64,000 bases of DNA from Alkaliphilus metalliredigens QYMF (GTDB taxonomy: Bacteria > Bacillota > Clostridia > Peptostreptococcales > Natronincolaceae), in NCBI RefSeq assembly GCF_000016985.1, contig NC_009633.1:3205539-3269538 (forward strand), given 5' to 3'. Made by a program: the position numbers and the translations under genes. Below are positions 1 to 8,282 of the stretch, in pieces; the stretch's first letter is position 1, and each line of letters begins with the position of its first letter. The notes below the pieces were generated by a model that worked only from the letters and a program-made list of their open reading frames with translations, was not told the origin of the DNA and searched no databases.

Positions 1-1
1 T

Positions 2-502
2 ATTGTATTGCAGGATGCATTTATGTTTTCAGGGACCATCAGGGATAACATTGCCCTAAATAACCGTTCCATTTCTCAAGAGGAAATCGAAGCAGTTGCC
101 CAATACGTAAATGCCCATCATTTCATCGAAAGGCTTCCTGGAAAATATGATGAACCCGTTACAGAACGAGGCTCTACACTTTCTTCTGGTCAGAGACAAT
201 TATTAGCCTTTGCCAGGGCACTGGCCTTTGATCCATCAATTTTAATATTAGATGAAGCAACATCAAATATCGATACAGAAACCGAGGAGTTAATTCAGGA
301 TGCAGTGACAAAGTTAATCAAAAACAGAACAACCATCGCTATCGCCCATCGCTTATCTACCATCCAAAACTGCAATAAAATAATCGTTCTCCACAAGGGT
401 CATATTCGTGAAATGGGAGATCATCAGTCCTTATTGCAAAAGCAAGGAATCTATTACAAGCTCTATCAGTTGCAATATAAAGAAAGCTTATTGCCTTCTT
501 AA
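2..502 (+). CDS. ABC exporter ATPase domain, C-terminal part (5' truncated)
   Basis: This is the C-terminal half of an ABC transporter nucleotide-binding domain. The reading frame is already open at base 2 and the Q-loop region (VLQD) sits at the window edge, so the Walker A motif and any membrane domain lie upstream. Visible in order are the signature motif LSSGQRQ, the Walker B stretch ILILDEATS and the switch histidine in AIAHRLSTI. The sequence GTIRDNI after the Q-loop and the HRLSTI H-loop are typical of MsbA/LmrA-like exporters in which membrane and ATPase domains are fused, so this is probably the tail of a multidrug-type half-transporter. The substrate cannot be inferred. A strong terminator follows directly. 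Confidence 0.9.
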   Translation: MVLQDAFMFSGTIRDNIALNNRSISQEEIEAVAQYVNAHHFIERLPGKYDEPVTERGSTLSSGQRQLLAFARALAFDPSILILDEATSNIDTETEELIQDAVTKLIKNRTTIAIAHRLSTIQNCNKIIVLHKGHIREMGDHQSLLQKQGIYYKLYQLQYKESLLPS

Positions 503-506
503 TAAA

Positions 507-566
507 ACTCGGCTACAATGAAAAGGATTTTCAAGTTCCCTCTTCATTGTAGCCGAGTCTGTTTTA
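507..566 (+). terminator. Intrinsic terminator of the ABC transporter gene
   Basis: A perfect 16-bp inverted repeat (507-522 with 543-558, arm ACTCGGCTACAATGAA) lies just after the stop codon and is followed by CTGTTTT. Confidence 0.85.
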
Positions 567-872
567 TGGTTTTTGCAGGATGACTTTCATCATCCTTCTT
601 TATTTTGCTATTTTTCTTGCTTTTTTGACTTTTAACACTTTTTTACGTTTTGCCTGATTTGCTATTCAACGGTGTATCTGGTGTATTATAAAATTTATTA
701 TTCATTTAGCCCCTCTTTTGCATCGCTTTAATGCACAATTCACTTCAATAAAGAATATTGATGATTGCAATCTTGCATATATTGTTTTTAACTGTTTTTT
801 CACCCATGCATAAAACTTCTACCTAATGGTAGAAGTTTTTATATTTTTCATCTAGTTAATTGCATAAGTCAT
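567..872. other. AT-rich gap, no convincing gene
   Basis: No conserved protein is recognisable here. On the minus strand a 20-codon reading frame at 643-705 (MNNKFYNTPD...) has a GAGGGG ribosome binding site, and lysine-rich codons follow in other frames, but it is too short to call. A hairpin, GGATGA with TCATCC, lies near 579-597. The terminator at 811-843 belongs to the small cysteine-rich gene on the minus strand. Confidence 0.4.
811..843 (-). terminator. Terminator after the cysteine-rich small gene
   Basis: A perfect stem (AAAACTTCTACC with GGTAGAAGTTTT, loop TAAT) has A/T tracts on both sides, so it could work in either direction. It lies 30 nt past the stop codon of the 46-aa gene on the minus strand. 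Confidence 0.7.
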
Positions 873-1013
873 TTAGTTTTCCTGCGGTAAATGCTTTTCG
901 TACATGTCACATTCTTCCAGGGTGCAAGAACTTAATACACAGTGTAAACAGGTCAGTACGTTGCATTGTCTCATTTCTTCCAAATTATTATCGATTCTTT
1001 GCTCGTTACTCAT
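873..1013 (-). CDS. 46-aa cysteine-rich small protein
   Basis: A short gene of 46 codons, starting ATG at 1013 behind a strong GAGGAGGG ribosome binding site with good spacing and ending TAA at 873, then a terminator. The protein has five cysteines in its C-terminal two thirds (residues 17, 22, 25, 30 and 35; segment CNVLTCLHCVLSSC) after an acidic, polar N-terminus. There is no signal peptide or membrane segment. The spacing suggests a metal site or a redox-active cysteine cluster, but I do not recognise the family. It is divergent from arcA. Support comes from the ribosome binding site, the terminator and the non-random cysteine pattern; function is unknown. Confidence 0.65.
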   Translation of the reverse strand: MSNEQRIDNNLEEMRQCNVLTCLHCVLSSCTLEECDMYEKHLPQEN

Positions 1014-1104
1014 AAAACACCCTCCTCTTCTTTTTTATATTATATGTAACTTTATTATAAACTATGTGCAGTTATCTGTCAATTGCAATTTAAAATTATT
1101 TTAA

Positions 1105-1234
1105 AATCATTTTATTGTATTTCCAAAACTTTGAATTTTAAACAATCCCACTTTAGGCATAATAAGTTGAAATATTCGTCAAACTAAGAAAGATGCAGAC
1201 AATCTACTTATTATGATTAGAAAGGACTGATAAA
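1105..1234 (+). promoter_or_regulatory. Upstream region of arcA with an inverted repeat
   Basis: The leader contains a 9-bp inverted repeat, CATAATAAG at 1159-1167 and CTTATTATG at 1207-1215, flanking 39 nt, and several A/T-rich ARG-box-like stretches (TTTGAATTTTAAACA near 1130). These could be operators for an arginine repressor, but no site matches a consensus well. The AGAAAGGA ribosome binding site is at 1219-1226. Confidence 0.3.
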
Positions 1235-2458
1235 ATGAGTTCTCAACAGCCCATCCATGTTTACAATGAAATTGGACAATTAAACAGTGTATTACTCCAT
1301 TGTCCAGGGGCAGAAATAGAAAACATTGTTCCCGATTACCTTCGTCGACTTCTTTTTGACGAAATTGCATACTTAAAGCAAGCCAGAAAGGAACATGCAC
1401 AATTTGCAGAAATCTTAGAAAATGAAAGCGTAGAAGTTCTCTACTTAACAGATCTTATGGCAGAGGTTTTAGCAGATTCTCAGGTACGCCAAGGATTTTT
1501 AGAAGACTTTATGGAAGAAGCCCGGGTGGGTACCGAAGGGTTAAGGGAAGCTTTACGAAACTTTTTTTCAGCCATGACACCTCAGGAAATGATTCGAAAA
1601 TGCATTTCAGGGGTTCGAACCGATGACCTGTCAGACATCAAACCCAAATCCCTTGGTGATATGGTTAAGAACCCGTATCCCTTTTACCTTGATCCTATTC
1701 CCAATCTTTATTTCCAAAGAGATCCCTTTGCTACAATTGGAAGCGGGGTTACTTTAAATGTAATGGACAGTATCACAAGAAATAGAGAGACACTTTTCCC
1801 CAAGTACTTATTTGACCATCACCCCCGATTTCAAAATATCCCCAGATGGTACAATCGAGACAAAAGCCATCCTATCGAAGGTGGTGATCAGTTGGTTCTA
1901 TCAGATAAGGTAGTGGCTATTGGTTTAAGTGATCGCACAGATGCCGTGGCTATTGAAAGAGTTGCCCGTAATTTATTTAAATCTGATGAAAGCTTCGAAA
2001 CCGTATTAGCATTTGACATTCCTAAAACAAGAGCTTATATGCACTTAGATACTGTATTTACAATGGTGGATCACGATCAGTTTACGATTTATCCTGGAAT
2101 TGAAAGTCCACTGGATGTTTATAGTTTATCCAAGGGAAAAAAAGAGGACCTCACCATGAGCTATGAGCCTGGCAAGCTTTCTTCCACCTTAAAAAAATAC
2201 CTAAACCTGCCTGCTGTGAACCTCATTAGATGTGGTGACGGAGACTTAATTGCCGCAGGGCGTGAGCAATGGAACGATGGCAGCAATACCCTAGCCATTG
2301 CACCAGGTAAAGTCATTTGCTATGATCGAAACTACGTCACTAATGAAGCACTACGAAGGAGTGGTGTAGAGGTATTAGAATTTGAATCCTATGAATTATC
2401 TCGAGGACGAGGTGGTCCCCGTTGTATGAGTATGCCCCTCCATAGAGACAAGCTTTAA
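1235..2458 (+). CDS. arcA: Arginine deiminase
   Basis: A cytosolic enzyme that hydrolyses L-arginine to citrulline and ammonia, the first step of the arginine deiminase pathway. The 407-aa length matches the family. Diagnostic segments are FQRDPFATIG (about residues 168-177), EGGDQLV, GLSDRT, HLDTVFTMVD and the C-terminal GGPRCMSMP, whose Cys397 is the expected nucleophile. The start ATG at 1235 has an AGAAAGGAC ribosome binding site. The partner genes for ornithine carbamoyltransferase and carbamate kinase are not adjacent, so citrulline must be processed by enzymes encoded elsewhere. A separate promoter follows before the next gene, so the two are probably not one operon. Confidence 0.95.
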   Translation: MSSQQPIHVYNEIGQLNSVLLHCPGAEIENIVPDYLRRLLFDEIAYLKQARKEHAQFAEILENESVEVLYLTDLMAEVLADSQVRQGFLEDFMEEARVGTEGLREALRNFFSAMTPQEMIRKCISGVRTDDLSDIKPKSLGDMVKNPYPFYLDPIPNLYFQRDPFATIGSGVTLNVMDSITRNRETLFPKYLFDHHPRFQNIPRWYNRDKSHPIEGGDQLVLSDKVVAIGLSDRTDAVAIERVARNLFKSDESFETVLAFDIPKTRAYMHLDTVFTMVDHDQFTIYPGIESPLDVYSLSKGKKEDLTMSYEPGKLSSTLKKYLNLPAVNLIRCGDGDLIAAGREQWNDGSNTLAIAPGKVICYDRNYVTNEALRRSGVEVLEFESYELSRGRGGPRCMSMPLHRDKL

Positions 2459-2469
2459 ATATGGCGGTT

Positions 2470-2498
2470 TTGACATTTCTCTAAATAGAAGTTAAAAT
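2470..2498 (+). promoter_or_regulatory. Sigma-A-type promoter for the PHP phosphatase gene
   Basis: TTGACA at 2470-2475 and TAAAAT at 2493-2498 with an exact 17-bp spacer, 46 bp ahead of the chosen start codon. Confidence 0.75.
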
Positions 2499-2543
2499 AG
2501 ATGGAGAATCATGGAAACTACTTTACGTTTGGAGGCGATACTT

Positions 2544-3350
2544 ATGTTTGATTATCACATGCACAGTCACTTTTCTCCCGATGCCTCTATGGCCATGGAG
2601 GATGCTATCAAAACTTCGATTTCAAAGGGTTTAACAGAAATTTGCTTTACGGATCATCTGGATTATGATTATGATGGACAGGGCAATGACATTTCCTTTG
2701 ATTGGCCATCTTATTTAGAGCACATAAACAAACTGCAGCAAAAATACAGTGGTCAAATTGTTATCAAAAAAGGTGTAGAATTTGGATTACAGCCCCATAT
2801 TTTAGATAAATATGAAAAAGATGTCTCAAACCTTGATCTTGATTTTATAATTGCTTCCATCCATAGTGTTGAAAAACACGACCTTTATGAGGGAAATTAT
2901 TTTGATGACAAGGACCAGAGTAAAGCGTATTTAAATTACTTTCAAAGTCTATATGACATGCTTCATCACTATGAGCAATATAGTGTTTTAGGCCATTTAG
3001 ATGTGATTAAGCGTTACGGTCATTATGATATCCTATTACCCTTCGAAGCATTTGAGGAAGTGACAAGGGCTATTTTGAAATTAGTCATTGAAAAAGGACG
3101 GGGAATTGAATTAAACACATCGGGGATTCGCTACCAGCTAGGAGATTATCATCCCTCCCTTGATATTTTAAAAGTTTATCGAGAATTAGGAGGAGAGATT
3201 ATCACCCTTGGCTCTGATTCTCATACACAGAATCAAATTGCATTTGATTTCCCCAATGCACTGAAGGCTTTAGAGTCCATCGGATTTAAGTACATTTCAA
3301 GCTTTGATAAAATGAAACCAAGCTTTCATAGAATTGATCATCTCTTATAA
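2544..3350 (+). CDS. PHP-domain histidinol-phosphatase-like protein
   Basis: A 268-aa protein of the PHP (polymerase and histidinol phosphatase) family, HisJ/HisK type. The metal-binding N-terminal motif DYHMHSHFS is at residues 3-11, followed by TDHLDYD, GVEFGL, IASIHS, LGHLDVI and LGSDSH, which are the conserved metal-ligand segments. The start chosen is ATG 2544, preceded by GGAGG at 2531-2535; an earlier in-frame ATG at 2511 lacks a ribosome binding site. Family members dephosphorylate L-histidinol phosphate, but no his genes are nearby, so another phosphoester substrate is possible. It has its own promoter and terminator and is therefore probably monocistronic. Confidence 0.85.
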   Translation: MFDYHMHSHFSPDASMAMEDAIKTSISKGLTEICFTDHLDYDYDGQGNDISFDWPSYLEHINKLQQKYSGQIVIKKGVEFGLQPHILDKYEKDVSNLDLDFIIASIHSVEKHDLYEGNYFDDKDQSKAYLNYFQSLYDMLHHYEQYSVLGHLDVIKRYGHYDILLPFEAFEEVTRAILKLVIEKGRGIELNTSGIRYQLGDYHPSLDILKVYRELGGEIITLGSDSHTQNQIAFDFPNALKALESIGFKYISSFDKMKPSFHRIDHLL

Positions 3351-3403
3351 AATAACAACACAGTGTACAGACTATTCAAAAGTCTTTAGATTGAAAAACC
3401 AAA

Positions 3404-3453
3404 AAAACCCAGCCACCGAAGCGTATATACTACGCAAGGGTGCTGGGTTTTTG
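3404..3453. terminator. Bidirectional terminator
   Basis: An inverted repeat (AAACCCAGC at 3406-3414 with GCTGGGTTT) has one bulged base, with A and T tracts on the two sides. It serves the PHP gene and the convergent zinc-ribbon gene. Confidence 0.8.
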
Positions 3454-3479
3454 AAACAAAAATAACATGAGAAACTTAC

Positions 3480-3722
3480 TTACATTTGAAGTACGTTAAT
3501 CACCACTGGTGTATCATTCTGGCAGTGAGGACAATAGAATAAGTGAACACATTGGTCAGAGTCCACCCCATCATTTTTCTTGGTAATTTCTTGGCTTAGA
3601 TAAGGGCTATAATCATCAAAATAATCTTGGATAGCACCTCGAGCCTCCATTCCTTGGTGACAAGTATCACACTTCACCACATAACTGGCCAACCCATTGC
3701 AAATAGGACATACTAATGCCAT
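3480..3722 (-). CDS. Small zinc-ribbon protein
   Basis: An 80-aa protein with two CxxC-type knuckles at the N-terminus (CPICNG, CDTCHQG) and a third near the C-terminus (FYCPHCQND), a pattern expected to bind one or two zinc ions. The start ATG at 3722 is preceded by AAAGGAGG at 7-nt spacing; a longer reading from 3743 would put the ribosome binding site inside the gene. The middle (QDYFDDYSPYLSQEI) is acidic. I do not recognise a named family. It is likely cytosolic and monocistronic. Confidence 0.75.
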   Translation of the reverse strand: MALVCPICNGLASYVVKCDTCHQGMEARGAIQDYFDDYSPYLSQEITKKNDGVDSDQCVHLFYCPHCQNDTPVVINVLQM

Positions 3723-3830
3723 CTTCCTTCCTCCTTTACCCACTGGCCTTTCTAATTCTAGGGATTGTCTCAGAATTATCTATTCATCTACTTTCTTTTA
3801 GTATTGTTTGTCATAGGCTTTTATTCAATC

Positions 3831-3862
3831 CCCCAAAAAAAAACAGATCACAAGGATCTGTC
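3831..3862 (-). terminator. Terminator of the GGDEF-RHH gene
   Basis: ACAGATC (3843-3849) pairs with GATCTGT (3855-3861). On the minus strand the stem is followed by nine T residues. Confidence 0.85.
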
Positions 3863-3897
3863 TTGGTAATATTAGCTAATGATCATTAACGTACTCT

Positions 3898-4533
3898 CTA
3901 GGACTTATTACCTTGGTATTTGGTAATTAGATTATCTAAGGCTTCCCTTAGAAGCAATGCTTCTGTCTTTTCAGTCCTTTGGGAAAGCTTATTTAGGGAT
4001 TTTAATTGACTTTTCATGTAGTACACCGCCCGTTGCTCCATTTCTTCGCTTTCTGCAATCACCACACGATTTTTTCCTTCTTGCTTTGCTTGCTTCAAAG
4101 CGCTAAAGGCCCTCTCAATCAACACTTCTTTATTTTGTCCGTGTTTTGGAAAAGCTGCGATTCCCGCACTCATCTTCAGGCGTATTTCTCGTTTACCATC
4201 CTTCAGTTGAAAGGGTTTCCTTTCAATGTGCTCCCTGATTTCTTCTACAATAACAGCAGCTGTTCTGATATCAATATGATCTAAAAGAATATTAAAGTCA
4301 TCTTTTTGAACCCAGCAAAGCATATCAGTTGCCTTTAAGTTTTGTTTCAGCACATATGCCATCTTTTCGATTACTTCGTCACCTATCATCTCTCCGTAAT
4401 ACCGATTAACCGCATCAAAATTATCGATATCGATTCGTGCAACGACAAAGCGTTCTGTAGAACCCTCCAGCTTGTCTCCTACATACTTTACAAATTCATC
4501 ATAGGTCATAATTCCCTCTATTTTATGAATCAT
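3898..4533 (-). CDS. Degenerate GGDEF protein with C-terminal ribbon-helix-helix-like domain
   Basis: A 211-aa protein. Residues about 25-160 form a GGDEF fold: ARIDIDNFDAVN and YYGEMIGDEV are the conserved nucleotide/metal-binding beginnings and MSAGIAAFP the following strand. The catalytic signature is QKDDF (residues 76-80) instead of GGDEF, and the RxxD inhibitory site is absent (KATD), so cyclase activity is doubtful. Residues about 170-205 (SLNKLSQRTEKTEALLLREA...) match the pattern of CopG/Arc-type ribbon-helix-helix DNA-binding domains. No membrane segment or receiver domain is present. The start has an AGGAGG site. I infer a nucleotide-sensing DNA-binding regulator; the RHH call rests on pattern only. 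Confidence 0.75.
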   Translation of the reverse strand: MIHKIEGIMTYDEFVKYVGDKLEGSTERFVVARIDIDNFDAVNRYYGEMIGDEVIEKMAYVLKQNLKATDMLCWVQKDDFNILLDHIDIRTAAVIVEEIREHIERKPFQLKDGKREIRLKMSAGIAAFPKHGQNKEVLIERAFSALKQAKQEGKNRVVIAESEEMEQRAVYYMKSQLKSLNKLSQRTEKTEALLLREALDNLITKYQGNKS

Positions 4534-4875
4534 TGTTTATGCCTCCTTCTCCCCTTATATTTCTTTTTCTTCGATAAACAAACTAAGGACTGACTCAAAA
4601 AGTTAAAGTACAAACTTTTGGTCATCTACCTATGAATTAAGTTTAATTTGCTTCTCATTTTAATATAGTACCCATTGGGCTGGCTTATTCACAACAAATT
4701 TAAGTAACATGATAATTGCTTTTGATTCTCTCCTTGTATTAAATGTAATAAAACGTCCTTTCTCAGAATATTTATTGAGTATGGCGTAGATTGATAACAT
4801 CCACCCTTTTGTGAAACACCTGAAATGAACATTATTTCATCTTTACAACCTAAACCAAGTATTGGAGGTGATCCT
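4534..4875. other. Intergenic region between divergent genes
   Basis: AT-rich DNA that must carry promoters for the GGDEF-RHH gene (minus) and spoVB (plus). A weak sigma-E-like -35 (GAATATT near 4767) is present, but no matching -10 (CATACAAT-like) is clear. I see no small gene or structured RNA here. Confidence 0.35.
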
Positions 4876-6420
4876 TTGAAAAAGTCCTCTTTTTTATTCG
4901 GAATTATTCTATTAACCATCGTAAACTTCATTGTTCGTTCAATGGGCTTCGTCTATCGAATTATTCTTTCACGTTTGATTGGAGCTGAAGCCATCGGACT
5001 TTATCAAATGGTTTTTCCATTCTTGATGGTATTAATTGCAATTCCAACAGCAGGAATCCCAGTAGCCGTTTCTAAAATGGTTGCAAAGGAGAATTCCTTA
5101 AGAAATCACACTGGCATTTATAAAATCTTAACCATTGCCCTAGCCATTGGGGGTACCTTATCCTTATTTTTATCCATTTTCGTTTCCCTGAGAATTGAAT
5201 GGATTACCACAGAGGTCCTTAAAAACCCCCGACTCTATTATTTGATTCTCTTTTGCATACCCTCTATTTCACTCATTAGTTTTTCCAGCATCATTAGAGG
5301 ATTTTTCTACGGTCTTAAGGACATGCAGCCTGCGGCGACAGCTCAAATCATAGAACAGCTCACACGAATTATCTTTGTGCTGGGATATCTATATTACCAA
5401 AGGCCTTCTAGTCCAATTATGTCAGCGATCATTGCAATTATTGGCATCTCAATTGGAGAATTTTTTGGATTATTGTATTTAATTCTACGATTTCAAATTA
5501 AAAAATTTAAAAATGTCCCTAGGGTCATCATGGGACCTACAGAGTCCATGCCAGCAATATCAAAATCGCTTCTTTTTATTGCCGTACCCCTAACCTTAAG
5601 CCGCTTGATTTCTACATTGATGCAAACAGTTAATGCCGTATTAATTCCCCAACGACTGATTGTGGCAGGTTATTCTTCCATAGAAGCTGTTGAAACATTC
5701 GGAAAAATATCCGGAATGGCTATGCCCTTACTTTTTTTACCCTTTACCGTCACCAGTGCATTGGTCATTAATTTGATTCCCAATGTATCTGAGCAAATGG
5801 CCCTCAATAATGTAGATGACGTCACCTATAAATCCAATTTAGCCATAAGAATGACCCTGTTGGTTGCCATTCCAACCATGGTTGTCTATGCTATATTTGG
5901 TAACCATTTAGCTGAGCTCATCTATAATCACGAGGAGGTCGGGCGTTATTTATCCATCATCAGCTATGGTACCCTCTTTTTGTGCATGCAGCATACCATC
6001 TCTGGTATCCTGCATGGATTAGGCAAGCAGGTGGTCACCACCATCAATTATATGCTTGGTATGAGCATTCAGCTCTATTGCACCTATATATTGGTTCCAA
6101 ATCCTAAGTATGGGATTAATGGATTCTTTATTGGCTTTTTACTTTCTACTTTCATTATCTTTGTGTTAAATACGATTTCTCTTCATCGGATTATCAAACT
6201 CAAGGTGCCTTTGATTCAATCCGTTATCAAGCCTGGTATTTGTGCACTTTTTATGATTATGACAATGAATTACAGTTATCACTTTGTTTATGGCTTCATG
6301 CATTCCAATACCTGGAGCACCCTATTGGCTTCCACCCTAGGAATCCTAAGCTATGCACTAGCCCTATTGGTTACCAAAACACTAGAAATTCGAACGTTAA
6401 TGAACATATTTAGAGGATAA
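4876..6420 (+). CDS. spoVB: Stage V sporulation protein B / lipid II flippase-family membrane protein
   Basis: A 514-aa polytopic membrane protein of the MATE/MOP superfamily (polysaccharide synthase group), with about 14 hydrophobic segments spread over the whole length. The N-terminus (VNFIVRSMGFVYRIILSRLIGAEAIGLY) and the segment IPTAGIPVAVSKMVA are typical of SpoVB/MurJ-like flippases, which move lipid-linked peptidoglycan precursors across the membrane during spore cortex synthesis. The start chosen is TTG 4876, directly behind GGAGGTGAT; the in-frame ATG at 4825 lacks a ribosome binding site. Clostridia often have several paralogues, so a role in vegetative polysaccharide export is also possible. 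Confidence 0.85.
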   Translation: MKKSSFLFGIILLTIVNFIVRSMGFVYRIILSRLIGAEAIGLYQMVFPFLMVLIAIPTAGIPVAVSKMVAKENSLRNHTGIYKILTIALAIGGTLSLFLSIFVSLRIEWITTEVLKNPRLYYLILFCIPSISLISFSSIIRGFFYGLKDMQPAATAQIIEQLTRIIFVLGYLYYQRPSSPIMSAIIAIIGISIGEFFGLLYLILRFQIKKFKNVPRVIMGPTESMPAISKSLLFIAVPLTLSRLISTLMQTVNAVLIPQRLIVAGYSSIEAVETFGKISGMAMPLLFLPFTVTSALVINLIPNVSEQMALNNVDDVTYKSNLAIRMTLLVAIPTMVVYAIFGNHLAELIYNHEEVGRYLSIISYGTLFLCMQHTISGILHGLGKQVVTTINYMLGMSIQLYCTYILVPNPKYGINGFFIGFLLSTFIIFVLNTISLHRIIKLKVPLIQSVIKPGICALFMIMTMNYSYHFVYGFMHSNTWSTLLASTLGILSYALALLVTKTLEIRTLMNIFRG

Positions 6421-6440
6421 GCAACATCTTATCCTTTTAT
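6415..6440 (+). terminator. spoVB terminator overlapping the stop codon
   Basis: GGATAAG (6415-6421, includes the TAA stop) pairs with CTTATCC (6428-6434), followed by TTTT. Confidence 0.7.
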
Positions 6441-6441
6441 C

Positions 6442-8169
6442 CTAGGAGTGTGATCCTCTTTTAAAGTAATCCAACACAACCTCCACAGGTTTGGTATTGA
6501 TGATGTCCTTAGGCTCTAGCCAGCCCTTTCTAGCAATACCAACCCCATACTGAACATCATCTATTCCACTTGTTCTGTGGGCATCAGGCTCAATCACTAA
6601 CTTCACCCCTTGCTCTTTGGCGTAGCGACACATTCTCCAATCCAAATCCAAACGGTGTGGGTTGCTATTAATCTCGATGGCCACATCATTTACGGCACAG
6701 GCTTCAATGATTTTTTCTAGATTAACAGGATAGGACTTCCTTGATAAAAGCAATCGCCCCGTTGGATGCCCCAATATCCTCAGGTACTTGTTTTCTATGG
6801 CTTTGATAATTCGCTTGGTCATTATCTCTTCTTCCATATTAAATTGAGAGTGAACTGAACCAATCACATAATCAAAGGAAGCCAATACTTCATCTTCATA
6901 ATCTAAGGATCCATCGGGGAGAATATCTGATTCAATCCCTTTCAATATGGTAATTTCAGGATATTCCTCTCTGAGGACTTCGATTTCTTGATGTTGTTTT
7001 TGTACCTGCTCTACCTTTAGTCCCTTGGCATAAAAGGCAGTTTGACTGTGATCTGATATGCCTATGTATTGGAATCCTTCTTTTATCGCTGCTTGTACAA
7101 TCTCTTCAATAGAATTAACCCCATCACTATAGTGACTATGCACATGAAAGACACCCTTAATCTCTTTTCTTTCAACTAAATTGGGTATCCTTCCAGCCTC
7201 AGCTGCTTCGATTTCTCCCATCCCCTCCCTGAGTTCCGGCGGAATATATGAAAGCTTCAACACATCAAATAGCGCTTTTTCATCCTGAATTGGTAATCTC
7301 TCTTCCCCTTTAAACACACCGTACTCATTGACTTTTAGCCCCATAGTCTTAGCACGATGACGGAGGGCCGTATTGTGATCTTTACTTCCTGTAAAGTGAT
7401 GCAGCGCACTGGCATATTCGCTTTCATCTACCACTCTTAAATCCACATTGATTCCCATATCTAATGACACACTGCTTTTTGTTTTTCCCTGGGCAATCAC
7501 GTCTGTCACACCTGTCAAGGAAGTAAAAAATGCCATAATATCTTCACGATCCTGTTCCAAACAGCAACCAATGATATCAATGTCCTTTACAATTTCCTTT
7601 CGTCTACGAATGCTCCCGGCTAAACTGACCTTTATCATTCTAGAATGTTGCTGGAGTTCTCTAAGCAGCTGATTCCCTAGTGTTAGTGCAGTGGACACCA
7701 AATGTTGCCCCCGGTGTTTTTTTATGTGATCTATGCCAGATAAAATTTTATTTTGCGTCTTTTCTCCAAATCCCTTTAAATCAATTAATCTATTTTCCAA
7801 GCAAGCGTATTCTAGCTCTCCTAATGTTGTGATGGATCGTTTTTCATAAAGCTCCTTTACTTTTTTCGGGCCAATACCAGGGACTTTTAAAATTTCAAAG
7901 AGTCCTTCAGGCGTTTCATCTTTCAAGGCTTCATAGTATGCTAAGTGCCCCTCTTGAACTAGCTCAGTGATCTTTTCAGCTAAAGCTTTTCCGATTCCCT
8001 TTACCTTGTGAATTTCCCCGCTGTTGACTAGCTCTTCAATGTCTTCTTCTAACAATTCCAGCGCTCGAGCTCCATTATAATATGCTCTGACCTTAAAGGG
8101 GTTCTCTCCCTTCAGCTCTAAAAGCATCCCAATTTCCTCCAATATATTGGCAATCTCCTTTTTATCCAT
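6442..8169 (-). CDS. polX: Family X DNA polymerase/3'-5' exonuclease
   Basis: A 575-aa bacterial PolX for DNA repair. Helix-hairpin-helix motifs are seen at VKGIGKA (about 56-62), VPGIGPKK (96-103) and LKGFGEK (131-137). The nucleotidyltransferase core carries GSIRRRKEIVKDIDII (185-200) with the metal-binding aspartates. The C-terminal PHP domain begins FHVHSHYSDG (341-350) and continues with ISDHS, GIESDI, IGSVHS, LGHPTG and EPDAH, the metal ligands of the exonuclease. Length and domain order match B. subtilis YshC. It has a good AAGGAG site and is expected to act in base-excision repair in the cytosol or nucleoid. Confidence 0.95.
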   Translation of the reverse strand: MDKKEIANILEEIGMLLELKGENPFKVRAYYNGARALELLEEDIEELVNSGEIHKVKGIGKALAEKITELVQEGHLAYYEALKDETPEGLFEILKVPGIGPKKVKELYEKRSITTLGELEYACLENRLIDLKGFGEKTQNKILSGIDHIKKHRGQHLVSTALTLGNQLLRELQQHSRMIKVSLAGSIRRRKEIVKDIDIIGCCLEQDREDIMAFFTSLTGVTDVIAQGKTKSSVSLDMGINVDLRVVDESEYASALHHFTGSKDHNTALRHRAKTMGLKVNEYGVFKGEERLPIQDEKALFDVLKLSYIPPELREGMGEIEAAEAGRIPNLVERKEIKGVFHVHSHYSDGVNSIEEIVQAAIKEGFQYIGISDHSQTAFYAKGLKVEQVQKQHQEIEVLREEYPEITILKGIESDILPDGSLDYEDEVLASFDYVIGSVHSQFNMEEEIMTKRIIKAIENKYLRILGHPTGRLLLSRKSYPVNLEKIIEACAVNDVAIEINSNPHRLDLDWRMCRYAKEQGVKLVIEPDAHRTSGIDDVQYGVGIARKGWLEPKDIINTKPVEVVLDYFKRGSHS

Positions 8170-8249
8170 CTTTTCACTCCTTCACCCTTTGCTTCATTTT
8201 ACCTGTTTCAACTATTATTGACGATTTCCTTCCTAAAAATCAGCACAAT

Positions 8250-8277
8250 CAAAAAAAGCGTCGAAGACGCTCTTTTT
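8250..8277. terminator. Bidirectional terminator after the MOSC gene
   Basis: AGCGTC (8257-8262) pairs with GACGCT (8266-8271), with A tract and CTTTTT flanks. It ends the cofactor operon on the minus strand. Confidence 0.8.
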
Positions 8278-8282
8278 ATAGG

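Noticed and set aside
643-705. A 20-codon ORF with a GAGGGG site on the minus strand
   Set aside because: It is too short to support and no conserved features follow.
904-1104. A plus-strand ORF of 66 aa beside arcA
   Set aside because: It is antisense to the better supported 46-aa cysteine-rich gene and lacks a ribosome binding site.
3480-3743. A longer reading of the zinc-ribbon protein starting at 3743
   Set aside because: The AAAGGAGG ribosome binding site lies inside that extension, so ATG 3722 is the better start.
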